Positions 16,905 to 23,599 of a stretch of 24,569 bases of DNA are shown one piece after another. Position 1 is the stretch's first letter. Each line of letters opens with the position of its first letter. The notes below the pieces were generated by a model. That model was given only the letters and a program-made list of their open reading frames with translations. It searched no databases and was not told the origin of the DNA. Made by a program: the position numbers and the translations under genes. This DNA is from an uncultured Oscillibacter sp. (GTDB taxonomy: Bacteria > Bacillota > Clostridia > Oscillospirales > Oscillospiraceae): the NCBI GenBank assembly GCA_902490355.1, contig CABUDN010000014.1:1-24569 (forward strand), read 5' to 3'.

Positions 16905-18032
16905 TTATTTAGACTCGCAGCCCTGTGCGTAAGTCTCGATGAGAGCGGCCGCCAGGCGTCCGGAGAGGAAAAAGTCCTCCAGAACCAGCTGCTCGCTGTG
17001 GGTGTGGTTTTTCGTATAGCCGGTGGCCACACCCACGCAGGTAATGCCCTGCGCGCTGAAGATGTTGGCGTCCATTCCGCCGCCGCCGATTTCGGCCCGG
17101 AACTTGATTCCCAGACTCCGGCAGGCAGTTTCCGCGATGGCCAGAATGGGATCGTCCAGGGGCACCAGGAAGGGGCGGAAATTCTCTACTTTGGAAAGCT
17201 TTAGCCCGGCGCCGTTGGCTGCGGCCACCTTCTGGCAGTGGGCCTCGAAGTAGGCCACATAATCCTCCAGCCGCTTGACGTCCCGGCTGCGGGCCTCGCC
17301 CTGGAAGGAGGCGAAGTCGCACACCACATTGCGGGCGGTGGACCCGGTGCGCAGAATGGGGAAGTTGGCGGTGGAGATGGGGTCCAGACGGCCCTGACGC
17401 AGCGTGGAGAGCATCAGGCACATGGTCCGGGCGGCGTCCACGCCCTTTTCCGGCTCGTTGCCGGCGTGGGCGGAGCGGCCGGTAATTTCCGCGTTGAGCT
17501 GATACAGGCCCGGCGCACCGTGGACAAAGCGTCCCACAGAGCCGGGAGAATCAAAGAAGTAGCCCATTTTGGCGTGCAGCTTGCTCAGGTCCATGGCCTT
17601 GGCGCCGTAGAGTCCCGTTTCCTCTCCCACGGTAAACAGGACTTCCAGGCGGGGCAGGGGGACCTTGGCGGCCAGCACCCGGCGCAGACCGTCGAAAATC
17701 GCGCACACGCCGGAGACGTCGTCAGCGGCCAGAATGGTGGAGCCGTCGGAGTAGAGCACGCCGTCCCGCTCCACGGGGTGAATGCCCAGACCTTCCGGCA
17801 CCCGGTCCATGTGCGAGCACAGCAGCAGCGCGCCGTCCAGCTCGCCTTCCCGCACGCCCAGCACATTGCCGCACTCGCCGCCGAAGGTCTCGCCGGCATT
17901 GTCCGTCGTAACGGTAAATCCCAGAGCTTCCAGCTTGCCCATTACCAGTCGGGCGATGGCGCTCTCCTTTCCGGAAGCGGAATCGGTCGTAATCAATTCC
18001 AGCAATTCCGCATACATGGATTCGTTTTCCAT
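16905..18032 (-). CDS. M20-family metallopeptidase (PepT-like)
   Basis: This 375-aa zinc peptidase of the M20 clan resembles peptidase T, the aminotripeptidase. Metal and catalytic motifs are present: SHMDRVPEG (H74, D76), LAADDVSG (D104/D105), VGEETGLYGAKAM (E137 general base, E138 ligand), FFDSPG (D161) and a C-terminal NHTHSEQL with H343/H345. The middle (about 175-280) is the lid or dimer domain, with SAHAGNEPEKGVDA. GGGAGGAAG precedes the ATG at 18032. It is the first gene of the minus-strand operon and has a good promoter. It probably hydrolyses small peptides in the cytoplasm. Amidohydrolase or deacylase activity is also possible within the family. Confidence 0.85.
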   Translation of the reverse strand: MENESMYAELLELITTDSASGKESAIARLVMGKLEALGFTVTTDNAGETFGGECGNVLGVREGELDGALLLCSHMDRVPEGLGIHPVERDGVLYSDGSTILAADDVSGVCAIFDGLRRVLAAKVPLPRLEVLFTVGEETGLYGAKAMDLSKLHAKMGYFFDSPGSVGRFVHGAPGLYQLNAEITGRSAHAGNEPEKGVDAARTMCLMLSTLRQGRLDPISTANFPILRTGSTARNVVCDFASFQGEARSRDVKRLEDYVAYFEAHCQKVAAANGAGLKLSKVENFRPFLVPLDDPILAIAETACRSLGIKFRAEIGGGGMDANIFSAQGITCVGVATGYTKNHTHSEQLVLEDFFLSGRLAAALIETYAQGCESK

Positions 18033-18068
18033 TGTCTTCCTCCCAAAATGTCTCGGGAAAACCCTCGA

Positions 18069-18097
18069 AATATATGGAATAAGGTATCATTTGTAAA
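18069..18097 (-). promoter_or_regulatory. Promoter of the peptidase-transporter-ggt operon
   Basis: On the minus strand TTTACA (18097-18092) and TATATT (18074-18069) are separated by 17 bp, each at 5 of 6 to consensus. The -35 overlaps the -35 of the divergent regulator promoter at 18091-18096, so the two promoters should compete or share one control site. Confidence 0.65.
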
Positions 18098-18119
18098 TTG
18101 TCCTTAAAAGGTGTAAAAT
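18091..18119 (+). promoter_or_regulatory. Promoter of the divergent regulator gene
   Basis: TTGTAA (18091-18096) and TAAAAT (18114-18119) are separated by 17 bp. The predicted transcription start near 18126 lies after the ATG at 18121, so that ATG cannot be the start and the GTG at 18172 is used. The -35 region forms part of an imperfect dyad (CATTTGTAAATTG, 18088-18100), a weak operator candidate. Confidence 0.62.
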
Positions 18120-18171
18120 AATGTCCGAAATGTTTTGCGGGGTCTTTAATACGGTAAAGGAGGAAACCGGC

Positions 18172-19521
18172 GTGAAAATTGGCATCATTGGACCGCAGAC
18201 CACAGCAACGGTAATCCAACAGGTTGTGGAAAAGGAGTTCCCGGAGATTCAGCTGGTATTCCGCTGTTCTGAGTTCTATGAGGAATCCGCCGCCATTGCC
18301 GAGGCGTTTCAAAATGAGCGGGAAGTGGAGGGACTGCTGTTCACCGGCCCCACCAATTATGCCTATGCCCGAAAACGGCTGGTGCCGACCATTCCGTGGA
18401 ATTATCTGCCGCATAGCCGCACTTCCGTGTATCAGGCTCTGTTTGAAGCGGCGGTGATGTACCACAGCGACCTGAAGGCCATCAGTGTGGATCGCTATGA
18501 GGAGGAACTGCTGCGGGAAGTGCTGAGCCTGGCAGGCCTGGGAGAGACCCGGATTCTCCGGGCACCCTTCGGGGAAGAGGAGTACGATTTTGAACGTAAG
18601 CTGCTGGAGTTCCACCGCAGCAACTACCGGGAAGGGCGGGTCAGCGTGTGCGTCACCAGTATGGAGCATATCTGCCAGCCCCTGCGGGACGAGGGGATCC
18701 CCTGCGTGCGGGTGTATCCGGCCAAGGAGGTGGTGCAGGAACAGCTGTACCACCTGCAGCTGCTGCATTTGTCCGCCAAGGAGAATCAGGGGCGGCTGGC
18801 GGTGATCGCCATTCACTTCGACTATATCTTTGACGATGAACAGGACCTGTTCCTGCGGGAATGGGAGAAGATGCGCTACCAGAATGAATTCAAGGAGCGG
18901 GTCTACTCCATTGCCCAGAGACTGGAAGCCGCCGTATTCGGCGACGGTTTGGATCAGTTTTTCATTGTGACCACCCGCAACATGCTGCAAAACGTATTCT
19001 TAAAGGATAACGAGCACTCCAAGCTGCTCCAGTTCGGACAGAGATCGCCCCAGTACCGGGTATGGCTGGGCATGGGCGTCGGCAATACGATGCTGGAGGC
19101 CCGCTCCCGGGCGGCCATGGCCTTGAACCACTCCATTGCGGACCGGTCCGGTACCTCGTATTTGGTGGAAAATGAAGGCGGAACCTCCAGCCCCATCGGC
19201 AGCTGGGATGTGCAGACCGGAACTTACCGGCTGCAGCGCTTTGCCGAGAGGACCCGGCTGGGGATGTCCACCCTGCGGCGTCTTGCGCAGGTGCTGCGCC
19301 AGACGGAGGGCAGCGTGACGTCGGAGCAGCTGGCCCGGCGGCTGGGGATTACCTCCCGCAGCGTCAACCGGATTGTGGCCCGGCTGGAGGAGGCCGGCTG
19401 CGTGACCACCGTGGGCAAGCAGACCATGGGAAAGGGCCGCCCGGCCCGGGTGATGAAGATTTTGCTGCCGGAAGGGATTTTGGAAGAAGCGGAGCAGCCG
19501 GACGGCAGCGGAGCAGAGTGA
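18172..19521 (+). CDS. Putative transcriptional regulator: sensor + GGDEF-like + winged HTH
   Basis: This 449-aa protein belongs to no family I can name with confidence. Residues 1-130 begin with KIGIIGPQTT and read like an alpha/beta ligand-sensing domain, loosely recalling PrpR-N-type sensors. Residues about 205-320 contain RLAVIAIHFDY and, at 298, WLGMGVGNTMLEARSRAAMA. That pattern resembles the degenerate GGDEF-like domain of CdaR/PucR regulators. Residues 365-434 form a winged helix-turn-helix (SEQLARRLGITSRSVNRIV) with a basic wing. The GTG at 18172 was chosen because AAAGGAGG ends 8 bases upstream and an earlier in-frame ATG lies at the promoter. It is divergent from the peptidase operon with overlapping promoters, so it probably controls that operon in response to a substrate. 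Confidence 0.7.
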   Translation: MKIGIIGPQTTATVIQQVVEKEFPEIQLVFRCSEFYEESAAIAEAFQNEREVEGLLFTGPTNYAYARKRLVPTIPWNYLPHSRTSVYQALFEAAVMYHSDLKAISVDRYEEELLREVLSLAGLGETRILRAPFGEEEYDFERKLLEFHRSNYREGRVSVCVTSMEHICQPLRDEGIPCVRVYPAKEVVQEQLYHLQLLHLSAKENQGRLAVIAIHFDYIFDDEQDLFLREWEKMRYQNEFKERVYSIAQRLEAAVFGDGLDQFFIVTTRNMLQNVFLKDNEHSKLLQFGQRSPQYRVWLGMGVGNTMLEARSRAAMALNHSIADRSGTSYLVENEGGTSSPIGSWDVQTGTYRLQRFAERTRLGMSTLRRLAQVLRQTEGSVTSEQLARRLGITSRSVNRIVARLEEAGCVTTVGKQTMGKGRPARVMKILLPEGILEEAEQPDGSGAE

Positions 19522-19610
19522 GGCGGCTTGTCTGCGCATAGGTTGCCTCAAAGCGGACAGATGGCTGAAAAGAGAATCCGTTCAACGGGGTAGCGCGCGG
19601 CAGTGAGCTG

Positions 19611-19619
19611 TGCTATGAT
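19611..19619 (+). promoter_or_regulatory. Extended -10 promoter of the aldo/keto reductase
   Basis: TGCTATGAT at 19611-19619 matches an extended -10 (TGn plus TATGAT). No good -35 lies 17 bp upstream. It sits 66 bases before the ATG of the reductase and after the regulator stop, so it probably drives this single gene. Confidence 0.42.
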
Positions 19620-19685
19620 ACAGAGGACGAGCCGGTACTCCGGCAGAAAATGTGTACCATGTCAGGTTGGAAAGGAAGGAACACC

Positions 19686-20636
19686 ATGCGCTACAAGCAG
19701 TTTGGAAAAACGGGAATGCAGGTTTCGGAGATGGCCCTGGGAACCTGGGGCATCGGCGGTGTGGGCTGGGATACCCACTCGGAGGAGAGCCGGCTGGATG
19801 CCATTCGCGCGGCGGTGGAAGCGGGCGTGACGTTCTTTGACACCGCGCCGGCCTATAATGCCGGTGTGGCGGAGCAGGTGCTGGGAAAGGCTCTGGCCGA
19901 TCTGGGTGCCCGGAAGAATGTCATCATTTCCACCAAATGCGGCAATGAGTATATCAATGGCGGATACGTCAAGGACGGCGATCCCAAAAAGATTCTGCGG
20001 GAGTGCGAAGAGTCCCTGCGCAACCTGCGTACGGACTATATCGACCTGTATCTGGTGCACTGGCCCGATCCCAATACGCCCTTTGAAGAGACCATGGAAG
20101 CCCTCAACCGTCTCAAGAAAGAGGGCAAGATCCTGCATGTGGGTGTGTCCAACTTCAGCCGCGAGCAGATGGAGGAAGCCGGACGGATCTGCCCCATTGA
20201 GGCGTTCCAGCCCCATTACTCCATGGTCAACCGGACCAATGAGGAGCTCATGCGCTGGGCTTCGGAGCAGGGCATGGGCATCATGACCTACGGCTCTCTG
20301 GGCGGCGGCATCCTGACGGGCGCATACCGCCAGCTGCAGACCTTTGATCCCAAGGATAACCGCAGCCGGTTCTATAAGCATTTCCAGGAGCCCATGTTCT
20401 CCCGGATCATGGCGCTTTTGAAGGAAATGGACCGGTTCTCCGCTGAGCACGGCAATGTGCCCCTGGCGCAGATTGCCCTGAACTGGTGCGCCGGGAAGGA
20501 CTTTGTGTCCTCCTGCATTGTGGGCGCTCAGACCCGTGCCAAGGTGGAAGAGAACTGCGCGGCCTTCTCCTGGAACCTGACGGCGGAGGAGATGGCACTG
20601 CTGGATCAGGCGGTGCATACGTGCCTGGACGACTGA
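19686..20636 (+). CDS. Aldo/keto reductase
   Basis: This 316-aa TIM-barrel oxidoreductase reduces aldehydes or ketones with NAD(P)H. The catalytic tetrad is complete: D52 and Y57 in FFDTAPAYN, K84 in STKCG and H125 in YLVHWPD. The C-terminal cofactor region includes SCIVGAQTRAKVEEN. AAGGAAGG precedes the ATG at 19686; a longer frame starting at 19650 lacks support. It stands alone between its own likely promoter and a strong terminator, so no operon partner hints at its substrate. The nearby sugar-acid genes suggest a sugar or sugar-derived carbonyl, as inference only. Confidence 0.92.
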   Translation: MRYKQFGKTGMQVSEMALGTWGIGGVGWDTHSEESRLDAIRAAVEAGVTFFDTAPAYNAGVAEQVLGKALADLGARKNVIISTKCGNEYINGGYVKDGDPKKILRECEESLRNLRTDYIDLYLVHWPDPNTPFEETMEALNRLKKEGKILHVGVSNFSREQMEEAGRICPIEAFQPHYSMVNRTNEELMRWASEQGMGIMTYGSLGGGILTGAYRQLQTFDPKDNRSRFYKHFQEPMFSRIMALLKEMDRFSAEHGNVPLAQIALNWCAGKDFVSSCIVGAQTRAKVEENCAAFSWNLTAEEMALLDQAVHTCLDD

Positions 20637-20640
20637 TTGG

Positions 20641-20679
20641 AAAAACCGCACGCGGACCACGGTCCGCGTGCGGTTTTTT
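20641..20679. terminator. Strong terminator after the aldo/keto reductase
   Basis: A perfect 17-bp stem (20641-20657 with 20662-20678) with a 4-base loop starts in A5 and ends in T6 (20674-20679). It ends the reductase transcript and, having A/T tracts on both sides, may also end the convergent hydrolase transcript. Nothing else was recognised in 20680-20741. Confidence 0.9.
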
Positions 20680-20741
20680 CATGGATATGGATGTATTATA
20701 AGATATGCAGAGGATGTGAGCGGTAAAGCGCCGCTGCTGCC

Positions 20742-21617
20742 TTATTCCACGGGGTTTTCCAAACAGCCGATTCCCTCGATCTCGCAGCGCACCACATCGC
20801 CGGGATGCATGTACCGGGTGGGCTGGAAGGCCATTCCCACGCCGGAGGGGGTGCCCATGGCCACAATGGTGCCGGCCTTGAGCGTCATGCCCTGAGAGAG
20901 CTGGTGAATGGCGGTGTCAATGCCGGTCATCATGAGTTCGGTATTGCTGTTTTGGCGCAGCTCGCCGTTGACATAGGAGCGGATTGCCAGCTTGGGCATC
21001 CAGGGGAATTCGTCCCGGGTGACGATCCAGGGACCCATGGGCGTAAAGCCGTCCAGGCTCTTGCCGAAGTACCACTGCTGATGCGCCGACTGCAGCTCCC
21101 GGGCGCTGACATCGTTCAAAATGGTGTATCCCAGAACATAGGAGGCTACATCCTCCCGGGCAACGGAACGGGCATCCTTGCCCAGAATGACCGCCAGCTC
21201 CACCTCATAATCCAGAGAGTCGATGAGGTCATGGTGGCTTTGGATGGGGGCGCCGGGATCGACCGCCTCGTTGACCCGTTTGCTGAAATAGACCGGCTTG
21301 GAGAGCTGACCGTCATACTTGATGTTGGAAGCCAGGGTTTCATCCCGATGCTCATAATAATTGACGCCCAGGCAGATGACATCCTGACGGGGATGCCGGA
21401 TGGGGGAGAGCAGGCGGCACTCGGCAAAGGGAACACCGGCTGCGGCATCCACCTGCGCCAGCAAGCCGGAGGGATCGGCACCCTGGAGCTCATCGATGAA
21501 AGCGGACATGTCGGCGGCGGCAAAGCCCAGAGAGGAAATGGGGACAATTTTGCCTGCGTCGGAGCCGATCAGGCCCACGTGTTCTTGATCTTGAAAGGAA
21601 TACGTTACCAGTTTCAT
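20742..21617 (-). CDS. Fumarylacetoacetate hydrolase family protein
   Basis: This 291-aa FAH-family protein belongs to enzymes that cleave or decarboxylate 2-oxo/diketo acids using a divalent metal. Ligands fit the family pattern: E138 and E140 in DYEVELAVILGK and D169 in ILNDVSARE, followed by FGKSLDGFTPMGPWIVT. The N-terminal 70 residues are the small domain. The ATG at 21617 starts the homology; a longer frame reaches 21680 but would lie inside the promoter. It is divergent from two SDR genes. FAH enzymes next to SDRs act in the pathway where 3-deoxy sugar acids are oxidised to 2,4-diketo acids and then hydrolysed to pyruvate plus a hydroxy acid. That role is possible here but unproven, as the family is functionally broad. 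Confidence 0.88.
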   Translation of the reverse strand: MKLVTYSFQDQEHVGLIGSDAGKIVPISSLGFAAADMSAFIDELQGADPSGLLAQVDAAAGVPFAECRLLSPIRHPRQDVICLGVNYYEHRDETLASNIKYDGQLSKPVYFSKRVNEAVDPGAPIQSHHDLIDSLDYEVELAVILGKDARSVAREDVASYVLGYTILNDVSARELQSAHQQWYFGKSLDGFTPMGPWIVTRDEFPWMPKLAIRSYVNGELRQNSNTELMMTGIDTAIHQLSQGMTLKAGTIVAMGTPSGVGMAFQPTRYMHPGDVVRCEIEGIGCLENPVE

Positions 21618-21662
21618 GGTTTCATCACCCGCGATTTCAAATTTGGAAAAACAAGTAGCACT

Positions 21663-21691
21663 ATTATACGCGATCAACACGTGTTCTGCAA
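21663..21691 (-). promoter_or_regulatory. Promoter of the FAH-family gene
   Basis: On the minus strand a perfect TATAAT (21668-21663) is preceded after a 17-bp spacer by TTGCAG (21691-21686). The spacer contains a complete palindrome at 21676-21685. Occupation of that site would directly block RNA polymerase. Confidence 0.68.
21676..21685. promoter_or_regulatory. Candidate operator 1, AACACGTGTT
   Basis: This is a perfect 10-bp palindrome with central CG located between the -35 and -10 of the FAH-family promoter. LacI-family operators are short palindromes with a central CG, and a LacI-family gene lies at the end of this cluster. It shares ACACGTGT with a second site 77 bp away (centre to centre). 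Confidence 0.5.
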
Positions 21692-21753
21692 GTGGGCAAA
21701 AGTTTTCCTGCTGGAGGAAAGATTAAAATGCAAAAAGGAAAAAAACAGTGTAA

Positions 21754-21761
21754 ACACGTGT
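21754..21761. promoter_or_regulatory. Candidate operator 2, ACACGTGT
   Basis: This is a perfect 8-bp palindrome with the same core as operator 1, ending 10 bases before the -35 of the SDR operon promoter. It is embedded in a direct repeat GTGTAAA (21748-21754 and 21758-21764) with a 10-bp period. The two palindromes could be bound by one looping regulator. Confidence 0.42.
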
Positions 21762-21771
21762 AAAATAATGC

Positions 21772-21800
21772 TTGCGATCCTGCATCGCCTGTGATATATT
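21772..21800 (+). promoter_or_regulatory. Promoter of the SDR operon
   Basis: TTGCGA (21772-21777), a 17-bp spacer and TATATT (21795-21800), with TGA just before the -10 making an extended -10. Transcription near 21807 gives a leader of about 118 bases before the first SDR. No riboswitch or other clear RNA structure was recognised in that leader. Confidence 0.65.
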
Positions 21801-21924
21801 GAGGTTAAAACCAAGGCGTGGGACACACGGAGGACGTGCGGATCATTCTTAGAGAGGGGTGGTTCCGTACGAACGGGTGGATTTCCTCCGCGGAAAACGA
21901 CTTGAAAAGAAAGGGTGTTTGACA

Positions 21925-22713
21925 GTGGGAGTTGCAATTTCTTTGGAAGGCAAAAACGCCATTGTGACCGGCGGCGGAGGCGGTATGGGCCGCTGTACGG
22001 CACTGATGCTGGCGGAAGCGGGCGCCAATGTGCTGGTTTCCGACATGAACAAGGAGGCGGCAGACGCTGTAGCGGAGGAGATTGTCCGGCGGTTTGGAGT
22101 CAAGGCCGTGTCCAACTGCTGCAATGTGACCTCCAAGGCACAGATTGACGCCATGGTGGAAGAGGCTGTTAAGACCTTCGGGCGCATTGATATCCTCAAC
22201 CATGTGGCCGGTGTGTTCGGTGCGGTGGATTTCCTGGAAGCGACGGAAGAGGATTACGACAAGCAGCTCAACGTCAACACCAAGGGAACGTTCTTTGTGG
22301 ATCAGGCCGTGCTGCGGGTGATGATTCCCAACCGTGCCGGCAAGATCGTCAACATGTGCTCTCAGGCGGGCAAGTACGGATTCCCCACCAATGTGGCGTA
22401 TACCACCTCCAAATTCGGTGTCACCGGCATGACGCAGTCCATTGCGCAGTATGCTGCTCCGTATAATATCAATGTCAACTGTGTGTGCCCGGGCATTGTA
22501 CGCACCAACATCTGGGAGAAGGCCCTGGATGACATCCGCCGTCAGGGCGGCGATGCCGAGGCGTATTTTGAGTCCCGCCTGCAGGGCATCCCTCTGAAGC
22601 GGGCACAGACGATGGAAGATGTCGCCCATATGTTTTTGTACCTGTCCTCCAGCTTTGCCGACAACATGACCGGCCAGTCCATCAATATCACCGGCGGCCG
22701 GGTCATGCACTGA
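21925..22713 (+). CDS. Short-chain dehydrogenase/reductase (SDR)
   Basis: This 262-aa classical SDR has a Rossmann fold. The coenzyme motif is TGGGGGMG (residues 15-22). The catalytic residues are S146 (MCSQAGKYG), Y159 and K163 (YTTSK). D40 at the end of the second strand (VSDMN) predicts NAD(H). The active-site Asn region reads LNVNTKG, and the common NNAG motif reads NHVAG. GTG at 21925 is preceded by AAAGAAAGGG; a TTG two codons earlier is possible. It is first in an operon with the gluconate 5-dehydrogenase gene 19 bases downstream. A hydroxy-acid or sugar-acid dehydrogenase is likely; the substrate is not determined. A keto-deoxy sugar acid 4-dehydrogenase would fit the divergent FAH gene. 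Confidence 0.9.
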   Translation: MGVAISLEGKNAIVTGGGGGMGRCTALMLAEAGANVLVSDMNKEAADAVAEEIVRRFGVKAVSNCCNVTSKAQIDAMVEEAVKTFGRIDILNHVAGVFGAVDFLEATEEDYDKQLNVNTKGTFFVDQAVLRVMIPNRAGKIVNMCSQAGKYGFPTNVAYTTSKFGVTGMTQSIAQYAAPYNINVNCVCPGIVRTNIWEKALDDIRRQGGDAEAYFESRLQGIPLKRAQTMEDVAHMFLYLSSSFADNMTGQSINITGGRVMH

Positions 22714-22732
22714 TTCAGAAAGGAGACGGAAA

Positions 22733-23545
22733 ATGAAGAGCAGCGAAGTTATGAATTTGTTCTCCTTGGAAGGAAAGACGGCGCTGGTCACCGGCGCATG
22801 CTACGGGATCGGATTTGCCATTGCCACGGCCCTTCACGGTGCCGGGGCGAAGATTGCATTCTGCGCCACCAGCGACGCCTCTGTGGAAAAGGCCTTGAAG
22901 GCCTATGAAGCGGAAGGCATTACCGATGTGAAGGGCTACGCCTGTGATGTGACGAATGAAGAGCGGGTACGCCAGCTGATTGCGGATGTGGAGCGGGATG
23001 TGGCCCCCATCGACATTCTGGTGAACAACGCCGGTATCATCAAGCGGATTCCCATGTGCGACATGGCGGTGGAAGATTTCCGCCGGGTGGTGGATGTGGA
23101 TCTGGTGGCGCCGTACATTGTCTCCAAGGCCGTGCTGCCGGGGATGATTGAGCGGGGCCACGGCAAGATCATCAACGTCTGCTCCATCCTCAGCGAGCTG
23201 GGCCGGGAAACGGTGGCGGCCTACACGGCGGCCAAGGGCGGCCTGAAACTGCTGACGCAGAATATCTGCGCGGAGTTTGGCGGAAAGAACATTCAGTGCA
23301 ACGGCATTGGCCCGGGTTACATTGCCACGCAGCAGACCGCACCCCTGCGGGAGCGGCAGAGCGACGGCAGCCGTCATCCCTTTGATCAGTTCATTGTGGG
23401 ACGCACGCCGGCTGGACGCTGGGGCGAGGCGGAAGATCTGATGGGTCCGGCCGTGTTCCTGGCTTCGGATGCATCCAACTTTGTCAACGGCCACATTCTC
23501 TATGTGGACGGCGGCGTGCTGGCCTATATCGGCAGACAGCCCTGA
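22733..23545 (+). CDS. Gluconate 5-dehydrogenase (SDR)
   Basis: This 270-aa classical SDR strongly resembles gluconate 5-dehydrogenases, which interconvert D-gluconate and 5-keto-D-gluconate. Recognised stretches are NLFSLEGKTALVTGACYGIG, VNNAGIIKRIP, SELGRETVAAY, IQCNGIGPGYIATQQTAPLR and the C-terminal VDGGVLAYIGRQP. The catalytic residues are S151, Y164 and K168. The end of the second strand reads FCATSDAS, lacking the aspartate I expect for NAD(H) preference in this group, so cofactor use may differ from the preceding SDR. AAAGGAG precedes the ATG at 22733. The product could also be related 2-deoxy/keto sugar acid dehydrogenases (KduD-like), but the match to gluconate 5-dehydrogenase is closer. 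Confidence 0.88.
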   Translation: MKSSEVMNLFSLEGKTALVTGACYGIGFAIATALHGAGAKIAFCATSDASVEKALKAYEAEGITDVKGYACDVTNEERVRQLIADVERDVAPIDILVNNAGIIKRIPMCDMAVEDFRRVVDVDLVAPYIVSKAVLPGMIERGHGKIINVCSILSELGRETVAAYTAAKGGLKLLTQNICAEFGGKNIQCNGIGPGYIATQQTAPLRERQSDGSRHPFDQFIVGRTPAGRWGEAEDLMGPAVFLASDASNFVNGHILYVDGGVLAYIGRQP

Positions 23546-23566
23546 ACGGATTCGCGAAAAGAAAAC

Positions 23567-23599
23567 GCGCTCCCACCTGCGGGTGGGAGCGCATTTTTT
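23567..23599. terminator. Terminator between SDR operon and LacI gene
   Basis: GCGCTCCCACC (23567-23577) pairs with GGTGGGAGCGC (23582-23592) around a 4-base loop, followed by A and T6 (23594-23599). The T run overlaps the stop codon of the convergent regulator. On the minus strand the stem is followed by GTTTTCTTTTC, so it should serve both transcripts. Confidence 0.9.

Noticed and set aside
18121..18171. ATG at 18121 as the regulator start, giving 466 aa
   Set aside because: It lies directly at the -10 element and before the predicted transcription start. The GTG at 18172 has AAAGGAGG at ideal spacing.
21807..21924. Riboswitch in the 118-base leader of the SDR operon
   Set aside because: A small TTTCC/GGAAA hairpin is visible, but there is no terminator or conserved aptamer sequence. 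This is too weak to call.
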